Shown here in pieces: positions 30,173-37,861 of a stretch of DNA of 41,711 nt. Below the pieces are notes generated by a model, which saw only the letters and a program-made list of their open reading frames with translations, searched no databases and was not told the DNA's origin. The first letter of the stretch is position 1; every line of letters begins with the position of its first letter. The position numbers were made by a program, and so were the translations under genes. Source of the DNA: JBBDIK01 sp964640385 (lineage in GTDB: Bacteria; Actinomycetota; UBA4738; JBBDHU01); the NCBI GenBank assembly GCA_964640385.1, contig CAZXFL010000016.1, positions 1 to 41,711 on the forward strand. Direction: 5' to 3'.

Positions 30173-33100
30173 CTACCCCGGTTCGTAGGCGAGGTTCGGG
30201 CGCAGCCACTTCTCGGTCTCGGTCCTCGGCTGGCCCTTGCGGCGCGAGTACTCCTCGACCTGGTCCTTGCCGATGCGGCCGACGTTGAAATAGCGCGACT
30301 CTGGGTGGGCGAAGTACAGCCCGGACACGCTCGAAGCCGGCGTCATCGCGTACGCGCTCGTCAGCTCCATCCCGATCTCCCGCGCGCCGAGCAGCGTGAA
30401 GAGCTTCTCCTTCTCGGTGTGGTCCGGGCACGCCGGATAGCCGAACGCCGGGCGGATCCCTCGGTATTTCTCCTCGGCCAACTCTTCCGCCGAGAGCGAC
30501 TCGTCGGGCGCGTACCACAGCTGCCGCACTTCACGATGCAGCCACTCCGCGAACGCTTCCGCCAGTCGGTCTGCCAGGGCCTTCGCCATGATCGCCTTGT
30601 AGTCGTCGTTCTCGGCCTCGAAGCGCGCCACCAGCTCTTCGCAGCCGATCCCGGTTGTCACGGCGAACGCACCGATATGGTCCTCGACGCCGACGTCCGG
30701 CGGCGCGATGAAATCAGCGAGCGATCGGTTCGGGCGATCGTCGTTGTGCTCGGCCTGCTGGCGGACCATGTTGAAAAGCGTCCCGTCGTCCAGCACGATG
30801 TCGTCGCCGTCGGCCTGCGCCTTCCAGAACCCGTACACGCCGCGCGCCTGCAAGAGCTCCCCCGCGACGATCGCGTCGAGCAGCTCCTGCCCGTCGGCGA
30901 ACACCTCGCGAGCGGCCTCGCCGTGATCGGGGTGATCCAGGATCGCCGGATACCGGCCCTTCAGCTCCCACGCCGTGAAGAAGAACGTCCAGTCGATCAG
31001 CTCGCGAAGGACCGCGAGCGTCGGCTCCGCCGTCTTGGTCCCGAGGAATGGCGCCGGCGGCACCTGCGAGGCGTCATACGTCAGCACCGTCCGGTTCGCG
31101 AGCGCTTTGCGATACGGGAGCAATGGCGTCTTGAGCTTCTCCTCGTGGAGCTTGCGGAGGCGGTCCTGATCGATGCGGTTCTCCTCATCGAGCTTCTTCT
31201 TGCGATCAGGGTCGAGCAGGTCCGACACGACCTGAACCACCCGCGAAGCATCCAGGACATGGACAACCGGCTGCTCGAAGGCCGGAGCGATCTTGACGGC
31301 GGTGTGCTGACGAGATGTCGTCGCGCCGCCGATCAGAAGCGGGTGCGTCATGCCCCGACGCTGCATCTCGCTCGCGACGTTCACCATCTCGGTGAGCGAT
31401 GGCGTGATCAGGCCCGAGCAACCGACGATGTCGCAGCCCTCCTCGATCGCCGTGTCGAGCAGCACGTCGGCGGGAACCATCACGCCGAGGTCGATGACCT
31501 CGTAGGAGTTGCAGTTCAGCACCACGCCGACGATGGACTTGCCGATGTCGTGCACGTCCCCCTTCACGGTGCACAGCACGACCTTGCCTTGGGACTGCCC
31601 GACCGTCCCCAGCGAGATCTTCTCCTCCTCCATGAACGGCTCGAGGTGCGCGACGGCGCGCTTCATCGCCCGCGCGGACTTGACCACCTGCGGCAGGAAC
31701 ATCTTCCCGGCACCGAACAGATCGCCGACGATGCGCATCCCATCCATCAGCGGGCCCTCGATCACGTCCAGCGGCCGGTCGTACTGCAGGCGCGCTTCCT
31801 CGGTGTCGTCCACGATGAACTCGACGATGCCGTGTACAAGGGCGAACGAGAGCCGCTCCTGCACCGTCCGCTCGCGCCATGACAGGTCGAGTTCCTTCTT
31901 CTTGGTCTCGCCCTGGAAGGACTCAGCGAACTCGACCATCCGCTCGGTCGCGTCCTCGCGGCGGTGGAAGATGATGTCCTCGACGTGCGCGAGCAGCGCC
32001 GGCTCGATGTCCGTGTAGACCATGATCTGGCCGGCGTTCACGATCGCCATGTCGAGCCCCGCTGCGATCGCGTGATACAGGAAGGCCGAGTGGATCGCCT
32101 GGCGGACCGGCTCGTTCCCGCGGAACGAGAACGACAGGTTCGACACGCCGCCGCTCACCTTGGCGCCCGGGCACTTCATCTTGATCTCCCGTGTCGCCTC
32201 GATGAAGGCCTTGGCGAACTCGTCGTGTTCCTCGATGCCGGTCGCGATCGCCAGGATGTTCGCGTCGAAGATGATGTCTTGCGGCCGGAACCCGGCCTCG
32301 TCGATCAGCAGCCGGTAGGAGCGCTCCGCGATCTCCACCTTGCGCTCGACGGTTCCCGCCTGGCCCTGCTCGTCGAAGGCCATCACCACGACCGCGGCGC
32401 CGTAACGCTTCACCATGCGCGCGGCCTCGAGGAACTTTTCCCTCCCCTCCTTCAGCGAGATCGAGTTCACGACGCCCTTGCCCTGAACGCACTTCAGGCC
32501 CGCCTCGATGACCTCCGGACGCGACGAGTCGATCATCACGGGGACCTTCGCGATCTCGGGCTCGGTCGCGATGTAGTTGAGGAACGTCGTCATGGCCTCC
32601 TCGCCGTCGAGGAGGTCGGCGTCCATGTTCACGTCGATCATGTTCGCGCCGTTGGCGACCTGTTGCGCGGCGACCTCGACGGCCGCCTGCCAGTCGCCCG
32701 ACTCGACCAACCGCCGGAAGACCGCAGAGCCCGTGACGTTCTGGCGCTCGCCGATAACGACGAAGCCCGTATCGGGCGTGACGATGAACGGCTCCAATCC
32801 GCTGTAGGTCGAGTACTCGTTCTCGACAGGCTTGATCTCGCGCGGGGCCACGCCGCGGACGGTGTCGGCGATCATGCGGATGTGGTCGGGCGTGGTGCCG
32901 CAGCAGCCGCCGACGACGTTCATCAATCCCGCATCCGCGAATTCGCGCAGCAGCGAACTGGTGATGTCGGGCGTCTCGTCGAAACCTCCGAACGCGTTGG
33001 GCAGACCGGCGTTCGGGTAGCACGCCACGGCCACCGACGCGACCCGAGAGAGATCCTCGACGTGCGAACGGATCTCACGCGCGCCGAGCGAGCAGTTCAG

Positions 33101-33805
33101 TCCGACGATCAGCGGCTCGGCGTGCTCGATCGAATACCAGAAGGCTTCTAGCGTTTGACCGGAGAGCGTCCGCCCGCTCTTGTCGATGATCGTCGCCGAG
33201 ATCCAGAGCGGCAGCTCCGGCGCGACATCCTTCGCGGCGGCCACCGCCGCCTTCGCGTTCAACGTGTCGAAGATCGTCTCGATGAGCAGGATGTCCACAC
33301 CGCCGTCGCGCAGGCCGCGTATCTGCTCGGCGTAGGACTCGTATACCGCGTCGAAGTCCACCGTCCGGAAGGACGGGTCGTCCACCTTCGGCGACATCGA
33401 CAGGGTGACGTTGAGCGGCCCGATCGACCCTGCGATGAACCGACGGTCGAACTCCGCAGCAGCGTCCTTCGCGAGACGGGCACCCTCCACGTTCATGTCG
33501 TAGACGGCGTCCTGGAGCCCGTAGTCCTGCTGCCCGATCGAGGTAGCGGTGAACGTATTGGTCGTAGAGATGTCGGCGCCGGCGTCGAAGTACGCGCGGT
33601 GGATCTCGGTGACGATCTCCGGATGCGTGAGGTTCAGCAGGTCCGGGTCGCCCTGGACGTCGCGATCGTGATCGGCGAAGCGTTCGCCTCGAAACTCGGC
33701 CTCGGACAGCCCTCGGCCCTGCAGGAGCACACCCCAAGCCCCGTCGAGCACCACGATGCGCTCGGCCAGGAGATCGGTAAGGCGTTTCCGCACGTCGTCA
33801 GGCAT
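30173..33805 (-). CDS. metH: Cobalamin-dependent methionine synthase
   Basis: Transfers the methyl of 5-methyl-THF to homocysteine through methylcobalamin. 1210 residues with all four modules: homocysteine domain (about 1-325) with zinc ligands C238 (GLNCSLG), C301 and C302 (GGCCGTTPDH); pterin domain (about 340-620); cobalamin cap and domain (about 640-870) with DVHDIGKSIVG, whose H752 is the lower B12 ligand; and the AdoMet activation domain (about 900-1205) with RPAFGYPACPDH. The start is ATG 33805, with TACAGT 8 nt upstream; a GTG at 33811 is also in frame. Only 76 bp separate it from the next gene and no cobalamin riboswitch is visible. It is the sink for methyl-THF in this folate-rich region. 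Confidence 0.97.
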   Translation of the reverse strand: MPDDVRKRLTDLLAERIVVLDGAWGVLLQGRGLSEAEFRGERFADHDRDVQGDPDLLNLTHPEIVTEIHRAYFDAGADISTTNTFTATSIGQQDYGLQDAVYDMNVEGARLAKDAAAEFDRRFIAGSIGPLNVTLSMSPKVDDPSFRTVDFDAVYESYAEQIRGLRDGGVDILLIETIFDTLNAKAAVAAAKDVAPELPLWISATIIDKSGRTLSGQTLEAFWYSIEHAEPLIVGLNCSLGAREIRSHVEDLSRVASVAVACYPNAGLPNAFGGFDETPDITSSLLREFADAGLMNVVGGCCGTTPDHIRMIADTVRGVAPREIKPVENEYSTYSGLEPFIVTPDTGFVVIGERQNVTGSAVFRRLVESGDWQAAVEVAAQQVANGANMIDVNMDADLLDGEEAMTTFLNYIATEPEIAKVPVMIDSSRPEVIEAGLKCVQGKGVVNSISLKEGREKFLEAARMVKRYGAAVVVMAFDEQGQAGTVERKVEIAERSYRLLIDEAGFRPQDIIFDANILAIATGIEEHDEFAKAFIEATREIKMKCPGAKVSGGVSNLSFSFRGNEPVRQAIHSAFLYHAIAAGLDMAIVNAGQIMVYTDIEPALLAHVEDIIFHRREDATERMVEFAESFQGETKKKELDLSWRERTVQERLSFALVHGIVEFIVDDTEEARLQYDRPLDVIEGPLMDGMRIVGDLFGAGKMFLPQVVKSARAMKRAVAHLEPFMEEEKISLGTVGQSQGKVVLCTVKGDVHDIGKSIVGVVLNCNSYEVIDLGVMVPADVLLDTAIEEGCDIVGCSGLITPSLTEMVNVASEMQRRGMTHPLLIGGATTSRQHTAVKIAPAFEQPVVHVLDASRVVQVVSDLLDPDRKKKLDEENRIDQDRLRKLHEEKLKTPLLPYRKALANRTVLTYDASQVPPAPFLGTKTAEPTLAVLRELIDWTFFFTAWELKGRYPAILDHPDHGEAAREVFADGQELLDAIVAGELLQARGVYGFWKAQADGDDIVLDDGTLFNMVRQQAEHNDDRPNRSLADFIAPPDVGVEDHIGAFAVTTGIGCEELVARFEAENDDYKAIMAKALADRLAEAFAEWLHREVRQLWYAPDESLSAEELAEEKYRGIRPAFGYPACPDHTEKEKLFTLLGAREIGMELTSAYAMTPASSVSGLYFAHPESRYFNVGRIGKDQVEEYSRRKGQPRTETEKWLRPNLAYEPG

Positions 33806-33813
33806 CGGCACCT

Positions 33814-33819
33814 ACTGTA
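33814..33819 (-). promoter_or_regulatory. -10 hexamer of metH
   Basis: TACAGT on the minus strand, 8 nt before ATG 33805. AGGTG in between could be a weak ribosome site, but it is too close to the expected start of transcription to work as one. Confidence 0.4.
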
Positions 33820-33827
33820 ACCGTGGG

Positions 33828-33866
33828 TCCCCCGCTGGAGTTCCACCGCGCTCGCAGGGGGCGGGA
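33828..33866 (-). terminator. Possible hairpin after the Fe-S carrier gene
   Basis: CCCCCGC (33829-33835) can pair with GCAGGGGG (33854-33861) with one bulge. It lies between the stop of the A-type carrier and the metH promoter. Confidence 0.3.
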
Positions 33867-33881
33867 CGCGCGTGGCGGGCT

Positions 33882-34202
33882 TTAGTGGAAGCTGTTCCCG
33901 CAGGCGCAGGTGCTCTGGGCGGCCGGGTTGTCGATCGTGAACCCGGAGGCCTCGAGGGAATCGACGAAGTCGATGGTCGCCTGCGAGACGTAGGGCGAGG
34001 ACATCTTGTCGACCACGAGCCGAACGCCGAACTGCTCGACAGCCTCATCCTTCTCCGAGACCTGGTCGTCCAGGTACATGGCGTAGCGGAGGCCCGAACA
34101 GCCACCGGGCTGGACGGCCACGCGGAGGGCGACCTCGGTCTGGCCCTCCTGCTCGAGGAGTTCCTTCACCTTGCCTGCTGCGATCTCGGTCAGCGTGATC
34201 AT
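33882..34202 (-). CDS. erpA: A-type iron-sulfur carrier (ErpA/IscA/HesB)
   Basis: 106-residue cytoplasmic carrier that delivers Fe-S clusters to target proteins. The three ligand cysteines are intact: C35 in QPGGCSGLRYAM, and C99 and C101 in STCACGNSF. It begins ITLTEIAAGKVKELL as usual. ATG 34202 has GAGGGAACA upstream, and TAGACT at 34241-34236 is a good -10. It stands alone, away from the suf genes at 39.7 kb. Useful for the many Fe-S enzymes here (KorAB, SoxA, nuclease). Confidence 0.95.
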   Translation of the reverse strand: MITLTEIAAGKVKELLEQEGQTEVALRVAVQPGGCSGLRYAMYLDDQVSEKDEAVEQFGVRLVVDKMSSPYVSQATIDFVDSLEASGFTIDNPAAQSTCACGNSFH

Positions 34203-34235
34203 GTGCCTGTTCCCTCGCTGTCGGTCGTGCCTGTC

Positions 34236-34241
34236 AGTCTA
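34236..34241 (-). promoter_or_regulatory. -10 hexamer of the A-type carrier gene
   Basis: TAGACT on the minus strand, 33 nt before ATG 34202, leaving space for the GAGGGAACA ribosome site. No clear -35. Confidence 0.4.
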
Positions 34242-34301
34242 CCGCGATTCCGGGCGAATCCTATGTCCGGAGTGGGAATAGCGGATCGGGCCGATGCCCA
34301 C

Positions 34302-35411
34302 CTATCTCAGCGAAGCCGCAAGGCCATCCGCGAGGTCCTCGAGCGCCAGGCGGGTATCGCCCATCGCCCGCTCCTCGCCGTACGCATCCACGAGCGAACG
34401 AACCTCGATATCCGGCGATGAGGCGTCCGCCCGACCGCACAGGATCGCGACATCCGCTCCGGCCTCCCGGGCCGCGTTCACCACCCCGATCGCCGTCTTG
34501 CCGTGCAGCGACTGATCGTCGAACGATCCTTCCCCTGTGATCACCATTTCGGAACCGGCGACGCGTTCGCCGAGGTTCACCGCCTCCATGACGACGTCGA
34601 TGCCGGGACGCAGCCGCGCCCCGAGGAACGCGATCAACCCTCCCCCGAGACCGCCGGCGGCTCCTGCGCCCGGCGTGTCGCGGATGTCCAAGCCGAGATC
34701 GCGGTGCAGGACGGCAGCATAGTGACCGAGTGCCCGGTCGAGGACCGCGACGTCTTCGGGGGTCGCCCCCTTCTGCGGCCCGTAGACGGTCGAGGCTCCC
34801 TCGGGTCCGCACAGTGGGTTGTCCACGTCGCACGCGACGAGGAACTGGAGGCTGCGGAGGCGCGCGTCCAGTCCGCTCACGTCGATCGAGACGAGGTCCA
34901 GCAGGGCCTCACCGCCCGGACCGATCTCGCCACCACCGGACCCGGTCAGCCGGACCCCCAGCGCCTGGGCCATCCCGGCGCCCCCGTCGTTGGTGGCGCT
35001 TCCGCCGATGCACACGATCATCCGGGAAGGCTCGTGGGCCGCGGCGGCCAGGATCAGCTCCCCGGTCCCGCGCGTCGTGGTCCGCCGTGGATCGCGGCGT
35101 TCCTCGGACAGGAGCTCCAGACCCGACGCCCTGGCCATCTCGACGATCGCAATCGTCCCCTCTGCGGCCGGAGCGAACCCGTAGTCGGCATCGACAGCCT
35201 CACCGAGTGGCCCGGTCACCGTGGCGGTGTGCCGCTGCCCGCCGAGCGCCTCGACCAGGGCATCCAGGGTTCCCTCTCCGCCGTCGGCCAACGGCACCTC
35301 GTCGATCTCGTCGTCCGGCCGGACCCGCCGCCAGCCGGTCGCGATCGCCCGGGCGGCCTCACCGGCCGTCAGGGTCCCCTTGAACTTGTCGGGCGCCACC
35401 AGGACTCGCAC
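34302..35411 (-). CDS. Glycerate kinase (GarK/GlxK family)
   Basis: Phosphorylates D-glycerate to 2-phosphoglycerate. 369 residues, usual size. Family marks: APDKFKGTLTAGEAARAI at the N-terminus, DEVPLADGGEGTLDALV, and VCIGGSATNDGGAGMAQALG near residue 125, plus GEGSFDDQSLHGKTAIGV near 290. The start GTG 35411 gives the classical MRVLVAPDKFKG beginning; TACCCT lies 6 nt upstream. It would drain glycerate from glyoxylate or serine metabolism, which fits glycine production from sarcosine, but the link is inferred. Divergent from the DinB-like gene by 53 bp. Confidence 0.94.
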   Translation of the reverse strand: MRVLVAPDKFKGTLTAGEAARAIATGWRRVRPDDEIDEVPLADGGEGTLDALVEALGGQRHTATVTGPLGEAVDADYGFAPAAEGTIAIVEMARASGLELLSEERRDPRRTTTRGTGELILAAAAHEPSRMIVCIGGSATNDGGAGMAQALGVRLTGSGGGEIGPGGEALLDLVSIDVSGLDARLRSLQFLVACDVDNPLCGPEGASTVYGPQKGATPEDVAVLDRALGHYAAVLHRDLGLDIRDTPGAGAAGGLGGGLIAFLGARLRPGIDVVMEAVNLGERVAGSEMVITGEGSFDDQSLHGKTAIGVVNAAREAGADVAILCGRADASSPDIEVRSLVDAYGEERAMGDTRLALEDLADGLAASLR

Positions 35412-35464
35412 GCGCTGAGGGTACAATCCCGGCCGCAGAGGCAACGACTCGTAGGCTGGTGAAT
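35412..35464. promoter_or_regulatory. Back-to-back leaderless promoters
   Basis: Minus strand: TACCCT followed by 6 nt and GTG 35411 (glycerate kinase). Plus strand: TAGGCT (35452-35457) followed by exactly 7 nt and ATG 35465 (DinB-like). Neither start has a ribosome site. A purine-rich segment near 35436-35441 (GCAGAGG) is not placed to serve either start. Confidence 0.45.
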
Positions 35465-36265
35465 ATGGACCGGGAAGAAATGCTGGCGACGGCGCGCGCG
35501 GAGCGCGAGGCGCTCGGGCGGACGATCCAATACGCCAACCTCGCCCGCTGGGACGATCCCAGTGCCTGCGAGGGATGGCGCAACCGAGACGTGGTCGCGC
35601 ACCTCGCCGCCTCAGATGCGGGCGGCGCCCTCCTGATCGCGGGTGAGCCCTGGCCCGAGCACGAGGAGCACCCCGAGTTCGACGGCTTCAACGACTGGGC
35701 GGTTGCCCGCCGGGCGGACCTCCCATTCCGCCAGATCGTCGGCGACTGGGGCGCTGCGGCCGACGCCCTGCTCGTCAACGCCTCGACGGTCGATGCGGAC
35801 GACTGGTCCGAGCGCACGTTCACGTACTTCGGCGACGAGTGGACCGTCGGCGACTTCGTAGAGATGTGCGTCGGCGAATGGTGGGGACACGGCGAGGATA
35901 TCCGCGCAGGCGTCGAACTCGCCCCACGCATCGAGCACCGTCCGATCTGGGCCGTGAACGACATGGCGATCCGCCTACTCCCCCGGACGCTCGCGGAGAC
36001 CCGTCGCGATTACCTCGGCCACTCCGCCCGGTTCAACCTCCCCGGGTGCGGCGGCGGGACCTGGCACGTGCGTCTTTCCGCCGGGCCCGTCCCCGACGAG
36101 CACAAGCAACCCGACGTCTCGATCGAAGCGGAGGCGCCCGCGTTCGCACTGGTCGCGAGCCGACGGATCTCGGCGGACGTGCTGATCGACAACGGCCAGA
36201 TGCTCCTCGGCGGCAACGAAGAGATCGCCTACGACATCCTCGAGAACATCCGTCCGTACCTGTAG
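35465..36265 (+). CDS. TIGR03083/DinB-like maleylpyruvate isomerase-family protein
   Basis: 266 residues. The N-terminal four-helix metal-binding DinB-like part (about 1-165) shows CEGWRNRDVVAHLAAS and a later GEWWGHGEDIRAG, whose histidines should bind a metal, as in mycothiol-dependent isomerases and transferases. A C-terminal sterol-carrier-like part (about 180-266) ends ISADVLIDNGQMLLGGNEEI. In actinobacteria this family is commonly linked to mycothiol; the substrate is unknown. Start chosen at ATG 35465 (TAGGCT-N7) rather than the GTG at 35459. Convergent with the CelD-type gene, with a hairpin between. Confidence 0.85.
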   Translation: MDREEMLATARAEREALGRTIQYANLARWDDPSACEGWRNRDVVAHLAASDAGGALLIAGEPWPEHEEHPEFDGFNDWAVARRADLPFRQIVGDWGAAADALLVNASTVDADDWSERTFTYFGDEWTVGDFVEMCVGEWWGHGEDIRAGVELAPRIEHRPIWAVNDMAIRLLPRTLAETRRDYLGHSARFNLPGCGGGTWHVRLSAGPVPDEHKQPDVSIEAEAPAFALVASRRISADVLIDNGQMLLGGNEEIAYDILENIRPYL

Positions 36266-36266
36266 G

Positions 36267-36282
36267 GGCGCTGATCCGCGCC
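36267..36282. terminator. Hairpin between convergent genes
   Basis: GGCGC-TGATCC-GCGCC, a perfect 5-bp stem in the 27-bp gap between the stops at 36265 and 36293. Short, without a U-tract. Confidence 0.35.
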
Positions 36283-36292
36283 GACGCGGCTC

Positions 36293-37279
36293 CTAGCCGT
36301 GCTTCGATATCTGCAGCCGCATGAGCCTCCGCGGCTGCGCCCCGAGGCGGTACTTGTACTCGAGCCCGCCCTTGAGCATGTCGAACGTGTGACACCTCTC
36401 CTCGATCGAGCGCCGGATCAGCTCCCCGACCAGGACCATTCCCGGCGAGAGCGACCGCCACTCGTGATCGAAGGCCGAGTTGTACAGCGAGAACGTCCCG
36501 TGGAACACGAATCCGATCGCCCCGGCGATCCGCTTTCCGCCGATCTCAAGGAACGCCAGCCGGAAGATGCCGTCCTCGAGGAAGGCCTCCCCCAGCCGCC
36601 GGAAGAAGATCTCCATCCCGGGCTGCATGAACTTGCCCTTCGGGCCTTCACTCGAGCGATGCAGCTGAACGAAGCGGTCCAGGTCGTCCTCGAGACGGTC
36701 GGCATCCGAGAACACGATCTCGTACGCACCGGCGTCGTTCTCGAGTTTGCGCGGCTTGCGCTTGACCTCGTGGCGCAGCTTGGACGGGAGGACCGCGAGG
36801 TACTCGCCCCAGGTAGCGGGGAGGGCCAGCCGGGGCGTCACGTCGCTCTCCTCGGCCTGCGCCCAGAACCCTTGGGCTGCAGCGGCCTCAGAGAGCGCCG
36901 GGACCCAGGCACTGTCCTCGGCCAGCCCGAGGAAGTCAGCCAGGGTCCAGTCCGGGACACCGCCGAGTGCTTCCAGCATGCCTACGGCGACGGCCGATTC
37001 GTCACCGGCCCGCGCGACCGGTCCCATGTAGTCCGTGACCTCCGTTCCCCCGAGGAACCGGATCGTCTGGCCGGTATTCTCGAACGCCGCCGCGCCCACC
37101 GCGTGACCGTCGTCAGATGCGAGTGCCAACGAGAGCGAGGCCTTGTCCCCGAACTCCTCCCAGTAGAGCTTCAGGTAGCGCGGCGTCTGGAAGAAGGTGC
37201 CGTGCGGGTCGGCCAGCACCAGGTCGGTCCAATCACGCCGGATGAAGTCCCTACCATCCTGGGAGAGCTCTACGTCCAT
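36293..37279 (-). CDS. CelD/FemAB-like GNAT acyltransferase
   Basis: 328 residues with the doubled GNAT fold of the Acetyltransf_6/FemAB-like group (BioF2/CelD). Supporting segments are FFQTPRYLKLYWEEFG near the start, LPSKLRHEVKRKPRKLE in the middle, and FLEIGGKRIAGAIGFVFHGTFSLYNSAFD near 240. Members transfer aminoacyl or acyl groups in envelope or polysaccharide synthesis; the substrate is unknown. ATG 37279 overlaps the methyltransferase stop (TGATG). Third gene of the DUF2207-methyltransferase-acyltransferase operon, which suggests an envelope-related job. Confidence 0.8.
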   Translation of the reverse strand: MDVELSQDGRDFIRRDWTDLVLADPHGTFFQTPRYLKLYWEEFGDKASLSLALASDDGHAVGAAAFENTGQTIRFLGGTEVTDYMGPVARAGDESAVAVGMLEALGGVPDWTLADFLGLAEDSAWVPALSEAAAAQGFWAQAEESDVTPRLALPATWGEYLAVLPSKLRHEVKRKPRKLENDAGAYEIVFSDADRLEDDLDRFVQLHRSSEGPKGKFMQPGMEIFFRRLGEAFLEDGIFRLAFLEIGGKRIAGAIGFVFHGTFSLYNSAFDHEWRSLSPGMVLVGELIRRSIEERCHTFDMLKGGLEYKYRLGAQPRRLMRLQISKHG

Positions 37280-37845
37280 CAGGACCGATCCAGGACGAAT
37301 AGCGTGTGCGGGTAGGTCTTGAGCGTCGGCCACATCGGCCGGTAGGTCTCGACGGCGGCGAGCGAGAGATCGCGTTCCTTGAAGATCGGCGTCCACTCGG
37401 CAACGTTCCGGAACGTGAACGGCGTCGGCACGCCGTGGCGCCGGTTGAGCAGCCAGTCCCATCCCGTGTTGAAGATCCGGTCGGTCCGCGTTCGCGGCGT
37501 GTCCTCTGTGATGATCACCCGTCTGCGCGCGATCCGGATCGCTTCATCCAGGAGCAGGAACTGATCCTCGTACGGCTCGATGTGGTGGAAGACGAACATC
37601 AGCAGCACGACATCGAAGGCGCCGTCCTCGACGGGCACCGTGAACGGGTCCTCCTGCTTGATGAACGGGATCGAGCGGTCGCGGTTCCCGTATTCCACGA
37701 CGTCAGCGGTCGTCGGGACGACTCGCGTTCGTTCACGGAGCCATCGCGCCATGAATCCGGTCCCGGCCCCGAGGTCGAGCACCGTCTGCCCGGCCGCCAG
37801 ATGGGGAGCGATCTTGGACCCCTCTTCGTTCTCCCGCAGGAACAT
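37279..37845 (-). CDS. SAM-dependent class I methyltransferase
   Basis: 188 residues, small for the family. The SAM motif I is VLDLGAGTGFMARWL near residue 25, and motif IV reads FDVVLLMFVFHHIEPYEDQ near 80. The HHI segment suggests a UbiE/menaquinone-type or generic small-molecule enzyme; the substrate is unknown. ATG 37845 is the first start after the DUF2207 stop (17 bp earlier); the longer open frame upstream is the DUF2207 Gly-rich tail in another frame. Its stop overlaps the acyltransferase start. Confidence 0.85.
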   Translation of the reverse strand: MFLRENEEGSKIAPHLAAGQTVLDLGAGTGFMARWLRERTRVVPTTADVVEYGNRDRSIPFIKQEDPFTVPVEDGAFDVVLLMFVFHHIEPYEDQFLLLDEAIRIARRRVIITEDTPRTRTDRIFNTGWDWLLNRRHGVPTPFTFRNVAEWTPIFKERDLSLAAVETYRPMWPTLKTYPHTLFVLDRS

Positions 37846-37861
37846 CGCTACTCGTTTCCCC

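Noticed and set aside
33806..33881. Cobalamin riboswitch before metH.
   Set aside because: Only 76 bp are available, the -10 hexamer sits 8 nt before the start, and no B12 box is visible.
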